64,000 nucleotides of DNA from Sedimentitalea xiamensis. GTDB taxonomy: Bacteria > Pseudomonadota > Alphaproteobacteria > Rhodobacterales > Rhodobacteraceae. Under the pieces are notes generated by a model, which was given only the letters and a program-made list of their open reading frames with translations, was not told the origin of the DNA and searched no databases. The position numbers were made by a program, and so were the translations under genes. The DNA is taken from contig NZ_JASNJE010000025.1 in the NCBI RefSeq assembly GCF_030164465.1, positions 1-64,000 on the forward strand. Direction: 5' to 3'. This document shows positions 6,031 to 15,988 of the stretch, piece after piece; the first letter of the stretch is position 1; the number at the start of each line of letters is the position of its first letter.

Positions 6031-8220
6031 ATGATCGAATCGCGCCCCAATGATGCGTTTCAACCCGGCGACGTGTTGAACAACACCTACCGGATCGAAG
6101 CCCTGCTGGGACGGGGGGGAACGTCCGATGTCTACAAGGCCCGCAGCGAAATCTCGGGCCGGCTGGCCGCGCTGAAGGTGCTGAAATCGGAATTTTCCGG
6201 CAACGACGACTATCTCGTTCTGCTCACCCGCGAAGAGGAAATTCGCGAAATCCGGCATGACGCCGTGGTGCGCTACTCTGAAAATCACCGCACCTCCGAC
6301 GGGCTGGTCTATCTGGTCATGGACTATGTCGAGGGACCGGGACTCGACAAGAAGCTGAAACAGGGGCCGATGCCGGCGAGCGACCTGCTGACCATCTGCC
6401 GCCGCGTCACCGAAGGGCTGGACGCCGCCCATCGCCGCAACATCGTGCATCGCGATCTGAGCCCGGACAACATCATCCTGCGCGGCAACGATCCGGCGCA
6501 GGCCGTGATCATCGATTTCGGCATCGCCAAGGATACCAATCCCGGCGCCGAAACCATCGTGGGCAACGAATTCGCGGGGAAATACGCCTATGCCGCGCCC
6601 GAGCAACTGAGCGGGCAGACCGATGCGCGATCCGATATCTATTCGCTCGGGGCGCTGCTGCTGGCCAACTTCCGCGGAGCGCCGCCGGATGTCGGCAAGA
6701 ACCCGATGGAAGTGGTGCGAAAGAAAGGCGAACCGCTGGACACCGAAGACGTTCCGGAGCCGCTTAAGTCGCTGATCGACCGGATGACGGCTCCGGTTCC
6801 GGACGATCGGTTTCAGACCGCGGCCGAAGTTCTCGCCTTTCTGAGCAAGCCGACCGATGCGGCGCCCGACATCGACCCGGACGCCACGCTGATCGTTCCG
6901 CCCCCGCGCAAACCCGAAGCCAGACCGGATATCGGCCCGGAACCGACCCCCTCAAAACCGCCCGCCGCGCCCGCCCCGGTTGCGCCGCCGACGGACACCG
7001 TCGGACGGTCGCGCGGCGGCATGGTCGCGGCGCTGATCGGCCTGGTGGTCGTTCTTGGCGGAGTGGGCGGCTATTTCACGGGCGCGTTCGACAGGTTTCT
7101 GGGTCCGCGCTACCCGGTCGCCGAACCCTACAGCCTGGTGATCGAAAAGACGGCGGACTCCGCCCCCTCCGCAACCGGTAGCGTGCCGTCCGAACAGGTC
7201 GAAGCGGCTCTGAGCGGCCTGATGTCCAGCCAGTCGGGCACGTCACGGCTTACCCTGGCGTCCGGTGACATTTCCGACAGTTGGGGCGCCGACGTTCTGG
7301 CCACCCTGGACCAGCTGGCACCCTTGGAGGAATGGCGGCTCTTGCTTGACGGCAACAGCGCATGGATCACCGGCACTACCACGGACGCCGCACTTCATGA
7401 CCGCCTGAGCAGCGCCTTCGCGAGCGGCCTGCCCGGCGCGCTGGACGGCACCGCCGAGATCACGCTGCGCCAGCTTTTCCTCGCAACGGCGGAAGTCGCT
7501 CCGGTCCTGGACCGGATGGCGGATTGCGGACCGCTGGCCCTGCCCGGCGCGACGCCTGTCGGGTTCGGGCCGGACAGCGATATCGTCGTGACGGGACGCG
7601 TGGCCGACACGGTGACTCGCGTTGAACTGTTCGACGCGCTGCGGGAGATCGCCGGGCCGCGCAATGTGGTTCTGGATGTCGAGGTGCTGAACCCGACCCT
7701 GTGCCTGATCGAGACTCACTTGCCGAGCGCCCCGGCCGGCGGTATCGGTGTCGAATACACCGTCGGAGACCGGAATGAACCGAACCCCTCCGGGCGGTTC
7801 TTCGTCGGGGAAAATCCGGTCATCGACATCGTCCTGCCCGCGAATGTGGTGGACGGATATCTGACCGTCTCGATCCTTGATGTCTCCGGCAACGTGTTCC
7901 ACCTGCTGCCCAACCTAAACCGGCAGGACAATTCGGTCGCGTCCCTGCGCGCCGGACGCAGCGGCGATGTGCCGGTGCGGGTCGCCTATGATCTGCAAGA
8001 AGCTGCGCAGAACGGGTTGCTGGCCTTCCGGGTCGATGACAGCGCCCTGGGCAAGAGCAAGGTGATCGTGCTGCATTCCGCAAAGCCGTTGTTCGACGGT
8101 TTGCGCCCCACTTCGGAATCGGCGGTCGGCTACGCGCGCGCGTTGCAGGACCATGTGGAATCCGATCGCGACAGCATTCTGTCCCTGGACAGCCGGATCC
8201 TCGTCACCGCCCCCCCCTGA
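6031..8220 (+). CDS. ppkA: T6SS-associated Ser/Thr protein kinase PpkA with periplasmic DUF4384-like domain
   Basis: The 729-residue protein has an N-terminal Hanks-type kinase domain: glycine loop LLGRGGTSDVY (about 25-35), Lys49, HRDLSPDN with Asp142, and DFG Asp162. A Pro-rich linker leads to one transmembrane helix (about 334-352). The periplasmic part (about 360-729) contains a BON-like segment and ends in a DUF4384-like domain (SILDVSGNVFHLLPN near 620). It fits the PpkA role: phosphorylating FHA protein TagH to switch on T6SS assembly, opposed by PppA, whose convergent gene ends 21 nt away. The ribosome binding site is GAGGGG. The same periplasmic domain type recurs in the product of 39316-40725. 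Confidence 0.88.
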   Translation: MIESRPNDAFQPGDVLNNTYRIEALLGRGGTSDVYKARSEISGRLAALKVLKSEFSGNDDYLVLLTREEEIREIRHDAVVRYSENHRTSDGLVYLVMDYVEGPGLDKKLKQGPMPASDLLTICRRVTEGLDAAHRRNIVHRDLSPDNIILRGNDPAQAVIIDFGIAKDTNPGAETIVGNEFAGKYAYAAPEQLSGQTDARSDIYSLGALLLANFRGAPPDVGKNPMEVVRKKGEPLDTEDVPEPLKSLIDRMTAPVPDDRFQTAAEVLAFLSKPTDAAPDIDPDATLIVPPPRKPEARPDIGPEPTPSKPPAAPAPVAPPTDTVGRSRGGMVAALIGLVVVLGGVGGYFTGAFDRFLGPRYPVAEPYSLVIEKTADSAPSATGSVPSEQVEAALSGLMSSQSGTSRLTLASGDISDSWGADVLATLDQLAPLEEWRLLLDGNSAWITGTTTDAALHDRLSSAFASGLPGALDGTAEITLRQLFLATAEVAPVLDRMADCGPLALPGATPVGFGPDSDIVVTGRVADTVTRVELFDALREIAGPRNVVLDVEVLNPTLCLIETHLPSAPAGGIGVEYTVGDRNEPNPSGRFFVGENPVIDIVLPANVVDGYLTVSILDVSGNVFHLLPNLNRQDNSVASLRAGRSGDVPVRVAYDLQEAAQNGLLAFRVDDSALGKSKVIVLHSAKPLFDGLRPTSESAVGYARALQDHVESDRDSILSLDSRILVTAPP

Positions 8221-8241
8221 CGGCCCTCGGCCGCCGCCGAG

Positions 8242-8964
8242 TCAGAGCACGTCGAGCACGATCACGGTGATATTGTCGGCACCGCCGCCGGAAAGAGCCA
8301 TCTGGATCAACTGGTCGGAGACCGTTTCGATCGGAAAGGCTGTCAGCGCATCGCGCAGGATCTTGAAGGTCGCGTATTTCGTCAGCCCGTCCGAACAGAT
8401 CAGGAAACGGTCGCCGGCCCGAACATCTCCCCGCACCTTGTCCAGTTCGACGCTGTCCCCGACGCCGACCGCGCGGGTGATGGCGTTGGACTGCGGGTGT
8501 TGTTCGGCCTCGTCCCAGGTCATCTGGCCCGCCAGAACCAGTTCGGCGACGGCGGAGTGGTCCGTGGTCAGCATTTCGATCGCACCATCGCGAAGCCGGT
8601 AGATCCGGCTGTCCCCGGCCCACAGCGCGACGAAATGGCCGTTGGCAAGGATCAGCGCGGCGACCGTCGCGCCGATCACGCCGCGGCCGCGCGATTTGGC
8701 CTCTCCGAGAATGATCCGGTGCGCCGACCGGATCGCATCCCGCAATGCATGCATCCGGTCCGCCGGGTCCAGCCCCGGCGGGATCATGGCGATGGAATCG
8801 GCGATAAGGCGGCTGGCGAAATCGCCCGCCTCGTGCCCGCCCATGCCGTCCGACACCATCCAGATGGATTGATCCGGCAGCGCCAGGACAGCATCTTCGT
8901 TGACCTTGCGCTTCAGCCCGACATGGGTCTTGGCGTTGTAGCGGATATCGGGGCGCTCGGTCAT
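8242..8964 (-). CDS. pppA: PP2C-type phosphatase PppA of the T6SS
   Basis: The 240-residue cytoplasmic PP2C Ser/Thr phosphatase has the metal-binding motifs SDGMGGHEAG (about residues 36-45), WAGDSRIYRL, ICSDGLTK and GGADNITVIVL. By analogy with P. aeruginosa H1-T6SS it reverses PpkA phosphorylation of TagH. It is the last gene of the leftward T6SS operon and overlaps the tagF stop by 4 nt (ATGA). It converges with ppkA, so kinase and phosphatase genes are adjacent but on opposite strands and may be expressed separately. Confidence 0.9.
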   Translation of the reverse strand: MTERPDIRYNAKTHVGLKRKVNEDAVLALPDQSIWMVSDGMGGHEAGDFASRLIADSIAMIPPGLDPADRMHALRDAIRSAHRIILGEAKSRGRGVIGATVAALILANGHFVALWAGDSRIYRLRDGAIEMLTTDHSAVAELVLAGQMTWDEAEQHPQSNAITRAVGVGDSVELDKVRGDVRAGDRFLICSDGLTKYATFKILRDALTAFPIETVSDQLIQMALSGGGADNITVIVLDVL

Positions 8965-9644
8965 GCCGGCTGCCCGTGATGCCAGATCGACGCCTCGGGA
9001 TGAAACAGCGCCTGCATGTGCATTTCCCCCGGCAAACCGTCGCAGATCAGCAGGCGGTGGGAGTCACGGACATTGGCCGACCAGATACTGGGGCGCGCAT
9101 GACGCTCTGCCAGCAATGCCGCCGCCAGATCCGGCAGCGGACCGGCGCGACCGGCGCAGGCGAGAACCAGGCCGCCGCCGACCCGGCGGAGCGGGGCTGC
9201 CTCCCCATTTTCCGGTGGCGGAATGTCTTTCAGCCGCTGTTCCAGCATATCGCGGCTCATGCCGTCGTCGAGCGCATCCAGCACCAGATCCTCCAGCGTT
9301 TCGAAAAGCGGTTCGTTGCCGAAATGATCGCGCAGGATCGGCCCCGCCGCCGGGACCGGCGCCATCAGGGTCAGCGGAAACCGCCGCCCGACCCGGTCGA
9401 CCGACGGCATGACGACCCCGACGATCTTGGCCGGACCGGCCAGCCCGGCGGACAGGCCAAAACGCCAGATCGGCGCCGACATGTACCGGCTGTCCCAATC
9501 CGGGCCAAAAGCCGACTGCGCCACGAGCATCGCTTTCTGGATCCAGTCGTCCCAGATGGCGACGAAACCCGGCGGCGCGCCAAGGCGAAAGAAATCTCCG
9601 ACAGAGGGCATCTTGCCGAAGGCCCCGAACCCCATATCCATCAC
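8961..9644 (-). CDS. tagF: T6SS-associated protein TagF
   Basis: The 227-residue TagF-family protein has the N-terminal signature GFGAFGKMPSVGDFFRLGAP, then WDDWIQKA and a W-R-F-G-L-S-A-G core. TagF represses T6SS firing post-translationally; in some species it is fused to PppA. Here the two are separate but coupled by a 4-nt overlap. The start is GTG at 9644 or the adjacent ATG at 9641, both overlapping the tssM stop. It is cytoplasmic. Confidence 0.88.
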   Translation of the reverse strand: MMDMGFGAFGKMPSVGDFFRLGAPPGFVAIWDDWIQKAMLVAQSAFGPDWDSRYMSAPIWRFGLSAGLAGPAKIVGVVMPSVDRVGRRFPLTLMAPVPAAGPILRDHFGNEPLFETLEDLVLDALDDGMSRDMLEQRLKDIPPPENGEAAPLRRVGGGLVLACAGRAGPLPDLAAALLAERHARPSIWSANVRDSHRLLICDGLPGEMHMQALFHPEASIWHHGQPA

Positions 9645-12600
9645 ATCGACTTCGGGCAGCTGAACTTGGTCAGCGCGGGCAAGGCAAATGGGTTGATCAC
9701 CGACCCCGATTGCAGCTGGAAGATCGCGATGCGCCCGCCCACGTTGAAGATGACCCGTTTGCGGTCGGACACGTTGGTGCGGCGCACTTCCGCCGCGTCA
9801 AGCAGGCGGAACCAGCCCCAGGGGCCATCGCGCGAGAGAGTGCTTTCGGTACTCTTCCGGTCCGGTTCGAAATGGACCCGCGCCAGGCCGACGGATCCCG
9901 GCCAGGTCACGGCCACCGGATTGGTCTGGCCGCTGCGGTGTTCGAAACCGACCTGCTGGCCATCGATGTCCAGAACCACGGACTTGGCCTTGGGATCCAG
10001 CGCTTCGGGGGTGATCTGGAACTGAACCGCGGGATTGGGGCCGGATGCAAAGAAGGCATCGCGGATCTCGGCGGCGTATTGCATCTGTTCGAGCACGGCT
10101 TGGGAAATCCCCAGATCGACGTCATTGACCCGCTTCCATGTCCAGGGGCGGCTTCGGGTATCGACGTATTTCAACAGGTTTTCCGTAAAGAAGGCGTCAA
10201 CCAGTCCCCCGGGGGAGAAGAGTTTCGCGAAATCCTGCATCGCCACATCCGCGCGGGACCGGCGATTGAACGGATACCGGTCGGTCAGCGCCTGTTCGCA
10301 GAACGGCAGCACATTGGCCTGCCAGCTCGCGTTGATCGAGGCGCGCGTGCCATCTGCCGTGATGCCGGACGATCCGGTGCTGATCTGCGACGCCCAGCGC
10401 TGCACCGGTCCGTCGATCCGGCTGGCGGCCTGCTGGAACTGCAGGATCGCGGCACCGCCCTCTGCGCTGCTGGCGACGCCGCTGAAGGACATCTTGTTCA
10501 GTTCCTGATAAACTTCGGTCAGAACGCCCATCAACTGATCCAGTTGCGAAGGCTGGCCATCGGGCCGTTCGACCAAACGGTGCAGCCAGGCAAACCGCTC
10601 TTCCACATAGGCCCCCGGCGCCTTGGGCGGTTCCCCGGTGTTGGTGATGGCGGCGCTTGTCAGCGCGTTCAGCAGGATCTGCGACTGCGCCGACAGGCTG
10701 GAGCGGGCTTCGATACTGGCGACCGCGCCCGCCCCTTCGGAAAGCGAACTGGTATCCAGAACCGACCGGCTTTCGGTCAGGCGGGTTTCCCTAGAAATCT
10801 CCGTCAGGATATTGACGATGGGCGATGTCGGGCCGGACAGCACGTTGGTCACTTCGACCGCGTGGGACAGGCTTTCCATCGGGATGATGTCGATGTCGCC
10901 GAGAACCGCATCATAACGCGCGATATAGTCGTTGTAGTAAAGATCCAGCACGTCCCGGCTAAGCGCCAGAAGCGCTGCTTCGGTCTGTTCCGCCTCGCCG
11001 CGTTCGCCCAGGACCCAGCTTTCGCGGGCCACCCTTTCCGCGACGCTGACAGCTTCGGGCAGGAACACATCGTTGAACCCGGTATAGGTAAAGATGCCTT
11101 CGACACCTTCGTTGAGCGGCTTGCCGGAGGATCGGACCAGCACCCGCTGCACCGCCGGACCTCCCGCATCGGTGATCCTCCACATCGGCAAGGCGACGGC
11201 CTGCGGGCTGTTGATGATCCCGTTATAGACCCGCTGGGCGAGCGGCATTTCCGACAGCAACCCCTGAACCTGGTCCACCAGCGGACCGTTCAGCGCGATG
11301 GTTTCCATCGGCTGCGACAGCAGCGCGTCGAGATGGTCGGCCAGGTCGTTGCGCAACGGTTCGCGGGCGGGGCCGGCATAGGCCAGCGACCAGTCGATCT
11401 GCATCCATTCCCGCACAAGGTCGGCGTTCATCGGCCCCTGAAGCCCCAGCATCAGGTAAATCTTCAGCGCCTCGTAGAGCAGATCCGGGTTGTTCATGTT
11501 GGCGGACATCTGTTCTTCGAGCCGCAACAGCAGACGCGGCAGAAGCCGCTGGTTCAGGGCGGACCGGTATGTCTGGGCGGCCTGGGTGCCGATCACCTCT
11601 CCCTGGTAGAGACCGTAGGTCACACGGCGTTCCGGATCGGGATCGGACAGCACGGGGTTTCCGGGCATGTCGCGCAGGACGTTCAGCGCCTCGACGACGG
11701 GCGGCAGATCGGTATCGCCGACAGGGCTGGGCGGCAGGGCAGCGGCGGCGGTCTGGTAGGCGCTCACATGGTCCTCGGCCTGGCGAATGATTTCCACATT
11801 GCCCAGGTAGCTGCGCACCCAAAGTATGCCGGTGGTCAGGGCGATCAGGACGGTCGCGGCAACGGCGACACGCCGTGCCCAGCGATACCGGCGTTCCACC
11901 TTGTCATCGGATGACACGAGACCGGCTTCGGGGAACACCACCTGTTCGAACAGGCGGGTCAGGAAGAAGGACCGGCCCGTCCCCTGCCCGGAGCCGATGG
12001 CCTGACGCCCGATTCCGAAAGTCTGGGCCATGTTCAGCATCAGACGGTCGATCGGCGTGCCTTCCTGCGTGCCGGAGGTGAAATACACCCCACGCAGCAT
12101 GTGGCGCAATTCATACCGATTGTCCTGGAACACCTCGTTCAGGAAGTCGCGGGCCACGCCCCGCATCGACGCCACCTGTCCGGGAAACCCGGCGATCAGC
12201 GCGCGGCGCTGGTGGTCGGTTTCCGCCTGCATCCGTTCCAGCGACTGGGCGTTGATCTGCCCCAGCAGCAGCGCGAATTCATCGTCAAAGCCGGCCATCG
12301 GCGATTCTTCGGCCCGGCCCTGATCCAGCGGCAGGGTGAAGCCCCAGACCTGTTCGCGCTCTTCCTTTCCGAGGTTGTCGTGGAATTCGCTGAAACCCGC
12401 GATCAGGTCGGCCTTGGTGAACAGCACATAGACCGGAAAACGGACGCCGAGCTTGTCGCGCAATTCGTTCAGCCGCCGCCGCACGGCCTGGGCATGGCTC
12501 TTCTGGGTGATTTCATCCTGCAAGGACAGGTCCGACAGGCTGATCGCGATCATCGCCCCGTTGATCGGCTGGCGCTTGCGGTATTTCTTGAGCAACCCCA

Positions 12601-13210
12601 GGAAGCCGAGCCAGGCCGCGTTGTCCGCCGTCGCGTCGCTTTCCTGCGTCGTGTACCGCCCGGCGGTATCGATCAGGACAGCCTGGTTGGTGAACCACCA
12701 GTCGCAGTTGCGCGTGCCGCCAACGCCGCCCACCGCCGCCTTGCCGGTCTTGTCCGCGAGCGGGAATTGCAGTCCCGAATTGACGATGGCGGTGGTCTTG
12801 CCAGCCCCCGGGGGGCCGATCATCACGTACCACGGCAATTCGCTGAGATGCCGCCGACCGTTCTTGGACTTGCGCAGTTCGGCGATGGCCGACTTGAACT
12901 TGCCGCGCAATTCGCCGAGTTCCTCGCTGCTGACATCCTCGGGTCCCGTATCGACGGTTTCGGCGATCTCCTCGCCCATGTTGCGGGCCTTGCGCCGGCG
13001 CAGCCAGAAGATCAGGCCCATCAGCAAGAGGAAGAACACCCAGAGACCGGCAATGGTCAGGACGCGGCTCAGCACGCCGTCGAACGGACGCCAGGTCTCG
13101 CCGCCGATAAACGGGGCGAAATACCAGACGCAGAGCGACAGGATAATGGCCACGATCACCAGGACGGAATAGATGGTGCCGAACAGCACCCTGAAGATGC
13201 GCCGGATCAT
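9641..13210 (-). CDS. tssM: T6SS inner-membrane subunit TssM (IcmF)
   Basis: The 1189-residue protein is of normal TssM length. Two N-terminal transmembrane helices (about 8-30 and 45-68) precede a cytoplasmic NTPase-like domain with Walker A GPPGAGKTTAI (about 132-142). A third helix near 450 leads to the large periplasmic IcmF-related and C-terminal domains. TssM with TssL forms the envelope-spanning complex of the T6SS. The Walker A is intact, so ATP binding is likely. Overlaps of 4 nt with both tssL and tagF indicate tight translational coupling. Confidence 0.95.
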   Translation of the reverse strand: MIRRIFRVLFGTIYSVLVIVAIILSLCVWYFAPFIGGETWRPFDGVLSRVLTIAGLWVFFLLLMGLIFWLRRRKARNMGEEIAETVDTGPEDVSSEELGELRGKFKSAIAELRKSKNGRRHLSELPWYVMIGPPGAGKTTAIVNSGLQFPLADKTGKAAVGGVGGTRNCDWWFTNQAVLIDTAGRYTTQESDATADNAAWLGFLGLLKKYRKRQPINGAMIAISLSDLSLQDEITQKSHAQAVRRRLNELRDKLGVRFPVYVLFTKADLIAGFSEFHDNLGKEEREQVWGFTLPLDQGRAEESPMAGFDDEFALLLGQINAQSLERMQAETDHQRRALIAGFPGQVASMRGVARDFLNEVFQDNRYELRHMLRGVYFTSGTQEGTPIDRLMLNMAQTFGIGRQAIGSGQGTGRSFFLTRLFEQVVFPEAGLVSSDDKVERRYRWARRVAVAATVLIALTTGILWVRSYLGNVEIIRQAEDHVSAYQTAAAALPPSPVGDTDLPPVVEALNVLRDMPGNPVLSDPDPERRVTYGLYQGEVIGTQAAQTYRSALNQRLLPRLLLRLEEQMSANMNNPDLLYEALKIYLMLGLQGPMNADLVREWMQIDWSLAYAGPAREPLRNDLADHLDALLSQPMETIALNGPLVDQVQGLLSEMPLAQRVYNGIINSPQAVALPMWRITDAGGPAVQRVLVRSSGKPLNEGVEGIFTYTGFNDVFLPEAVSVAERVARESWVLGERGEAEQTEAALLALSRDVLDLYYNDYIARYDAVLGDIDIIPMESLSHAVEVTNVLSGPTSPIVNILTEISRETRLTESRSVLDTSSLSEGAGAVASIEARSSLSAQSQILLNALTSAAITNTGEPPKAPGAYVEERFAWLHRLVERPDGQPSQLDQLMGVLTEVYQELNKMSFSGVASSAEGGAAILQFQQAASRIDGPVQRWASQISTGSSGITADGTRASINASWQANVLPFCEQALTDRYPFNRRSRADVAMQDFAKLFSPGGLVDAFFTENLLKYVDTRSRPWTWKRVNDVDLGISQAVLEQMQYAAEIRDAFFASGPNPAVQFQITPEALDPKAKSVVLDIDGQQVGFEHRSGQTNPVAVTWPGSVGLARVHFEPDRKSTESTLSRDGPWGWFRLLDAAEVRRTNVSDRKRVIFNVGGRIAIFQLQSGSVINPFALPALTKFSCPKSM

Positions 13211-14601
13211 GTGCCGTCCTCCCGCACAAGCAGGACTTCGATCCGGCGGTTCCGGGCGCGGCCCTCGCGGGTCGCGTTGTCGGCGATCGGTTCCTTGTCG
13301 GCGCGGCCCTCGGCAGACAGACGGGACGGATCGGCAAGTGCTTCCGACATCCTGACCATGACCGATTTCGCCCGCGCCAGCGACAGCGCCATGTTGGACG
13401 GAAAGCGCGAAGACCGGATCGGCACGTTGTCGGAATGGCCGGCGATGATCACCGGCCCTTTCTCGTCGTTCAGGGCCTCGGCGACGCGGTCCACCGGTGC
13501 CCGGAACGCTTCGGACAGAGTGTCGGAGCCGGACCCGAACATGCCGGACCCCTTGATCCGAACGATCAGCGTGTTGCCCTTCTGGAAGACCTCGACGATG
13601 CCATCGTCGATTTCCTGCTGCAGGAAGCCTTCGACCTTCCGGAGCTGTTCTTCGGCGGTCGGGGCCAGCGGCGCGGGCGGCGGCGGCGGCGCGCGCCGCT
13701 GCAACTCGGCCACCGGGCCGCTGTCGATCACCGACAACTGTCCGACGACGCGTTCCGTCGCGGTGGACAAGGCCCAGGACAGGCCAACGAACTGAAGCGC
13801 CAGCAGACCTGCCGTGATGCCGATGGCGATCCAGACCACGCGCCAGACGGAACGGGGCTTGAACGGTTTCTGCACCCCCTCCCAGTGCGGCGACAGATCA
13901 TGTTCCAGCGGGCCGCGCTGCGCCCGGATGATCCGCGCCAGCGCGCCCCTGATCTTGTGGTGCTTCTCGGGACCGCCCTGTTCGACCCGCAGGCGACCTT
14001 CAAACCCGAGCGACATGCACATGTAGAGGAATTCAAGCATGTCGATATTGGCGCCGGGTTCCTTTTCCAGCCGCGCCAACAGGTCGTAGAACCGGTCGCC
14101 GCCAACGGTTTCGCGGTGAAAGGTACCGACCATGGATTGCAGGCCCCAGCTGGACTGCCCGCCCCAGGGGGTGTTCAGCACCACGTCGTCCAGCGTCGCG
14201 CAAAGCGCATAGCGGGCGACCTTCACGTTCTGGGCCGAAATGCCGGACTGGAGGGCGCGGTTCTCGAATTCACGCACCTCGGCGACGACGCTCTGGCGCA
14301 GCTTGTCCGGGTCCATGTGCTGCGCCCGGTTGCGGATCCGACTGATCAGCGAAAACAGCGTGCTGGCGCAGGCGATCAGCGGGTTCATCCCGGTCAGGAC
14401 CGGACCCTGCCGGGCCGAACCGGTTCTGGCCGGTTCGGGTGTCGCGGCACGGGTCGGCACCCCGAAGGCGTCGGCGGGCGCTGTGCCCGCCGTGGGCTGG
14501 GCCGGGGCCGCCTGCGCTTGCGTCCGCCGACCGCCGGGATTGGGCCGGATCACCGTCTTGTCGGTGTCGTCGGGTTCTGCAAAGGGGTCTTCGTCGGACA
14601 T
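13207..14601 (-). CDS. tssL: T6SS inner-membrane subunit TssL (DotU) with C-terminal OmpA domain
   Basis: The 464-residue 'evolved' TssL has a disordered N-terminus of about 95 residues. The cytoplasmic DotU domain follows (about 75-250, PLIACASTLFSLISRIRN then TPWGGQSSW). One transmembrane helix lies near residues 262-285, and the periplasmic OmpA-like domain spans about 345-460 (IAGHSDNVPIRSSRFPSN, ARNRRIEVLL). The OmpA part should bind peptidoglycan and anchor the membrane complex, which matters because no tssJ is visible. It is the partner of TssM (4-nt overlap). Confidence 0.93.
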   Translation of the reverse strand: MSDEDPFAEPDDTDKTVIRPNPGGRRTQAQAAPAQPTAGTAPADAFGVPTRAATPEPARTGSARQGPVLTGMNPLIACASTLFSLISRIRNRAQHMDPDKLRQSVVAEVREFENRALQSGISAQNVKVARYALCATLDDVVLNTPWGGQSSWGLQSMVGTFHRETVGGDRFYDLLARLEKEPGANIDMLEFLYMCMSLGFEGRLRVEQGGPEKHHKIRGALARIIRAQRGPLEHDLSPHWEGVQKPFKPRSVWRVVWIAIGITAGLLALQFVGLSWALSTATERVVGQLSVIDSGPVAELQRRAPPPPPAPLAPTAEEQLRKVEGFLQQEIDDGIVEVFQKGNTLIVRIKGSGMFGSGSDTLSEAFRAPVDRVAEALNDEKGPVIIAGHSDNVPIRSSRFPSNMALSLARAKSVMVRMSEALADPSRLSAEGRADKEPIADNATREGRARNRRIEVLLVREDGT

Positions 14602-14633
14602 CTGTGTTTCCAGTTATCGCCGCTTCGCGGTCA

Positions 14634-15974
14634 TCAGTTGTTACGGATCGCCCAAAGTTCCATCTTGAGGCCCGGATACTGCCCGGACACATGCACCGCG
14701 ATGCCGCCCGATGTGGTCATCTTGGACCAGTAGGGGCTGGCCGCGTCCAGTTCGAAATAGACCACGCCGGAATGATAGGGGATCTGGCGCGGCGCGACCG
14801 GCATCGGGCGCAGCGTGATGCCGGGCAGTGCCGAGTTCACCAGCTGGCGGATCTCTTCCACCGGACCGATCTTGGCCTGCCCCGCGAAATGCCGCCGCAC
14901 ATCTTCGGCGGGAATGTCCGCATTCACGGCGAGCACGAAACCGGCATTGCCAAGCAACTTGCGGTCGGCGATGACCCCGACGCTGATCCCGTATTTGCGT
15001 TCCTCGAGCCTGATCGGAATCGCGGTCTGTTCCAGCACGGAACTGAGATACTGGCGCAGGGTCCGGATCACCGGGGCAAAACTTCCGGTCAGCGCGTCAT
15101 GCTTGTAGGGCGGGAAATCCGGAGGAACCTTTTCGGTGGTCATGAACACCGACAGTTCCCCCGCCAACCCGGCGCAGACGCGGTAAAAATCCTCCGGGTG
15201 GAGGTTCTCGATCTGCGCAAGATGACGGATCACCGGGATGGCGCGGTTGATGACCGTCAGCAGCAGGAAATCGGACACCTCTGCCACGCCGCGCGCGGCG
15301 CCGCCTTCGGACAGGCGGCCGGCCAGCGCCTGCATGCGATGCGACAGCAGCCCTTCGAGTTCACGCACGAAGGCGTTCAGCGGACCGGCGGCGCGCACGT
15401 CGAGACAGCTGGGGATGAACGCCTGATCGAGAATGATTTCCTTGTCCGGGCGGACTTCGATGATGCGGGCGACCGGAATCGCCAGCCGGTCGGCCATGTC
15501 ATCGACCGCCAGCGCGAACTGCAACCGCAGCTTGCCAACCCCCAGCATCACCGGCTTTTTCTGCTGCCCCATCGTGTCTGTCACTTCGACCTCGCCGGGA
15601 CGCAGGCGGCTGGCGGACATCTCGGCCCCGGACAGGTCGACCTCTGTCGCGCCTTGCCGCCTCTGGGGAACCGTCAGGTAAACGACGCAATCCTTGATCG
15701 TCGTCGGCACTTCCAAAGCGGGCGGGTGATCTTCGGCCATCGGAACGCGGAACACGGTGCCGTCCTGTGTCAGGCCGGCACAGGACTTGAGGGCGAACTG
15801 TCCGACCTTGAGAACCTCGTGGTCGATTTCAAGCGCGCTGACACCCCATCCGTAGGGGCGCAGCCGGCGGGCCAGCCCGCTGACCAGCGCCTCTGTGTAC
15901 CTGTCTGATTGCTGGAAATGGTGGGGTTGCAGGAACAATCCCTCCGTCCAAAGCACCTTGCTGTCCCAGGACAC
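14634..15974 (-). CDS. tssK: T6SS baseplate subunit TssK
   Basis: The 446-residue TssK has the family-typical N-terminus MSWDSKVLWTEGLFLQPHHF and later P-V-E-E-I-R-Q-L near the C-terminal third. TssK trimers link the baseplate (TssEFG) to the membrane complex TssL/TssM, and its gene sits next to tssL here. It is cytoplasmic and of normal length. The gene lies 14 nt after tagH and 32 nt before tssL. Confidence 0.95.
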   Translation of the reverse strand: MSWDSKVLWTEGLFLQPHHFQQSDRYTEALVSGLARRLRPYGWGVSALEIDHEVLKVGQFALKSCAGLTQDGTVFRVPMAEDHPPALEVPTTIKDCVVYLTVPQRRQGATEVDLSGAEMSASRLRPGEVEVTDTMGQQKKPVMLGVGKLRLQFALAVDDMADRLAIPVARIIEVRPDKEIILDQAFIPSCLDVRAAGPLNAFVRELEGLLSHRMQALAGRLSEGGAARGVAEVSDFLLLTVINRAIPVIRHLAQIENLHPEDFYRVCAGLAGELSVFMTTEKVPPDFPPYKHDALTGSFAPVIRTLRQYLSSVLEQTAIPIRLEERKYGISVGVIADRKLLGNAGFVLAVNADIPAEDVRRHFAGQAKIGPVEEIRQLVNSALPGITLRPMPVAPRQIPYHSGVVYFELDAASPYWSKMTTSGGIAVHVSGQYPGLKMELWAIRNN

Positions 15975-15988
15975 GTAGTTCTCCCCTT

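Noticed and set aside
9710-11914. Long open frame (734 codons) on the plus strand
   Set aside because: It lies fully antisense to tssM and its translation is His/Gly/Arg-rich with no domain; it is a by-product of high-GC codon usage.
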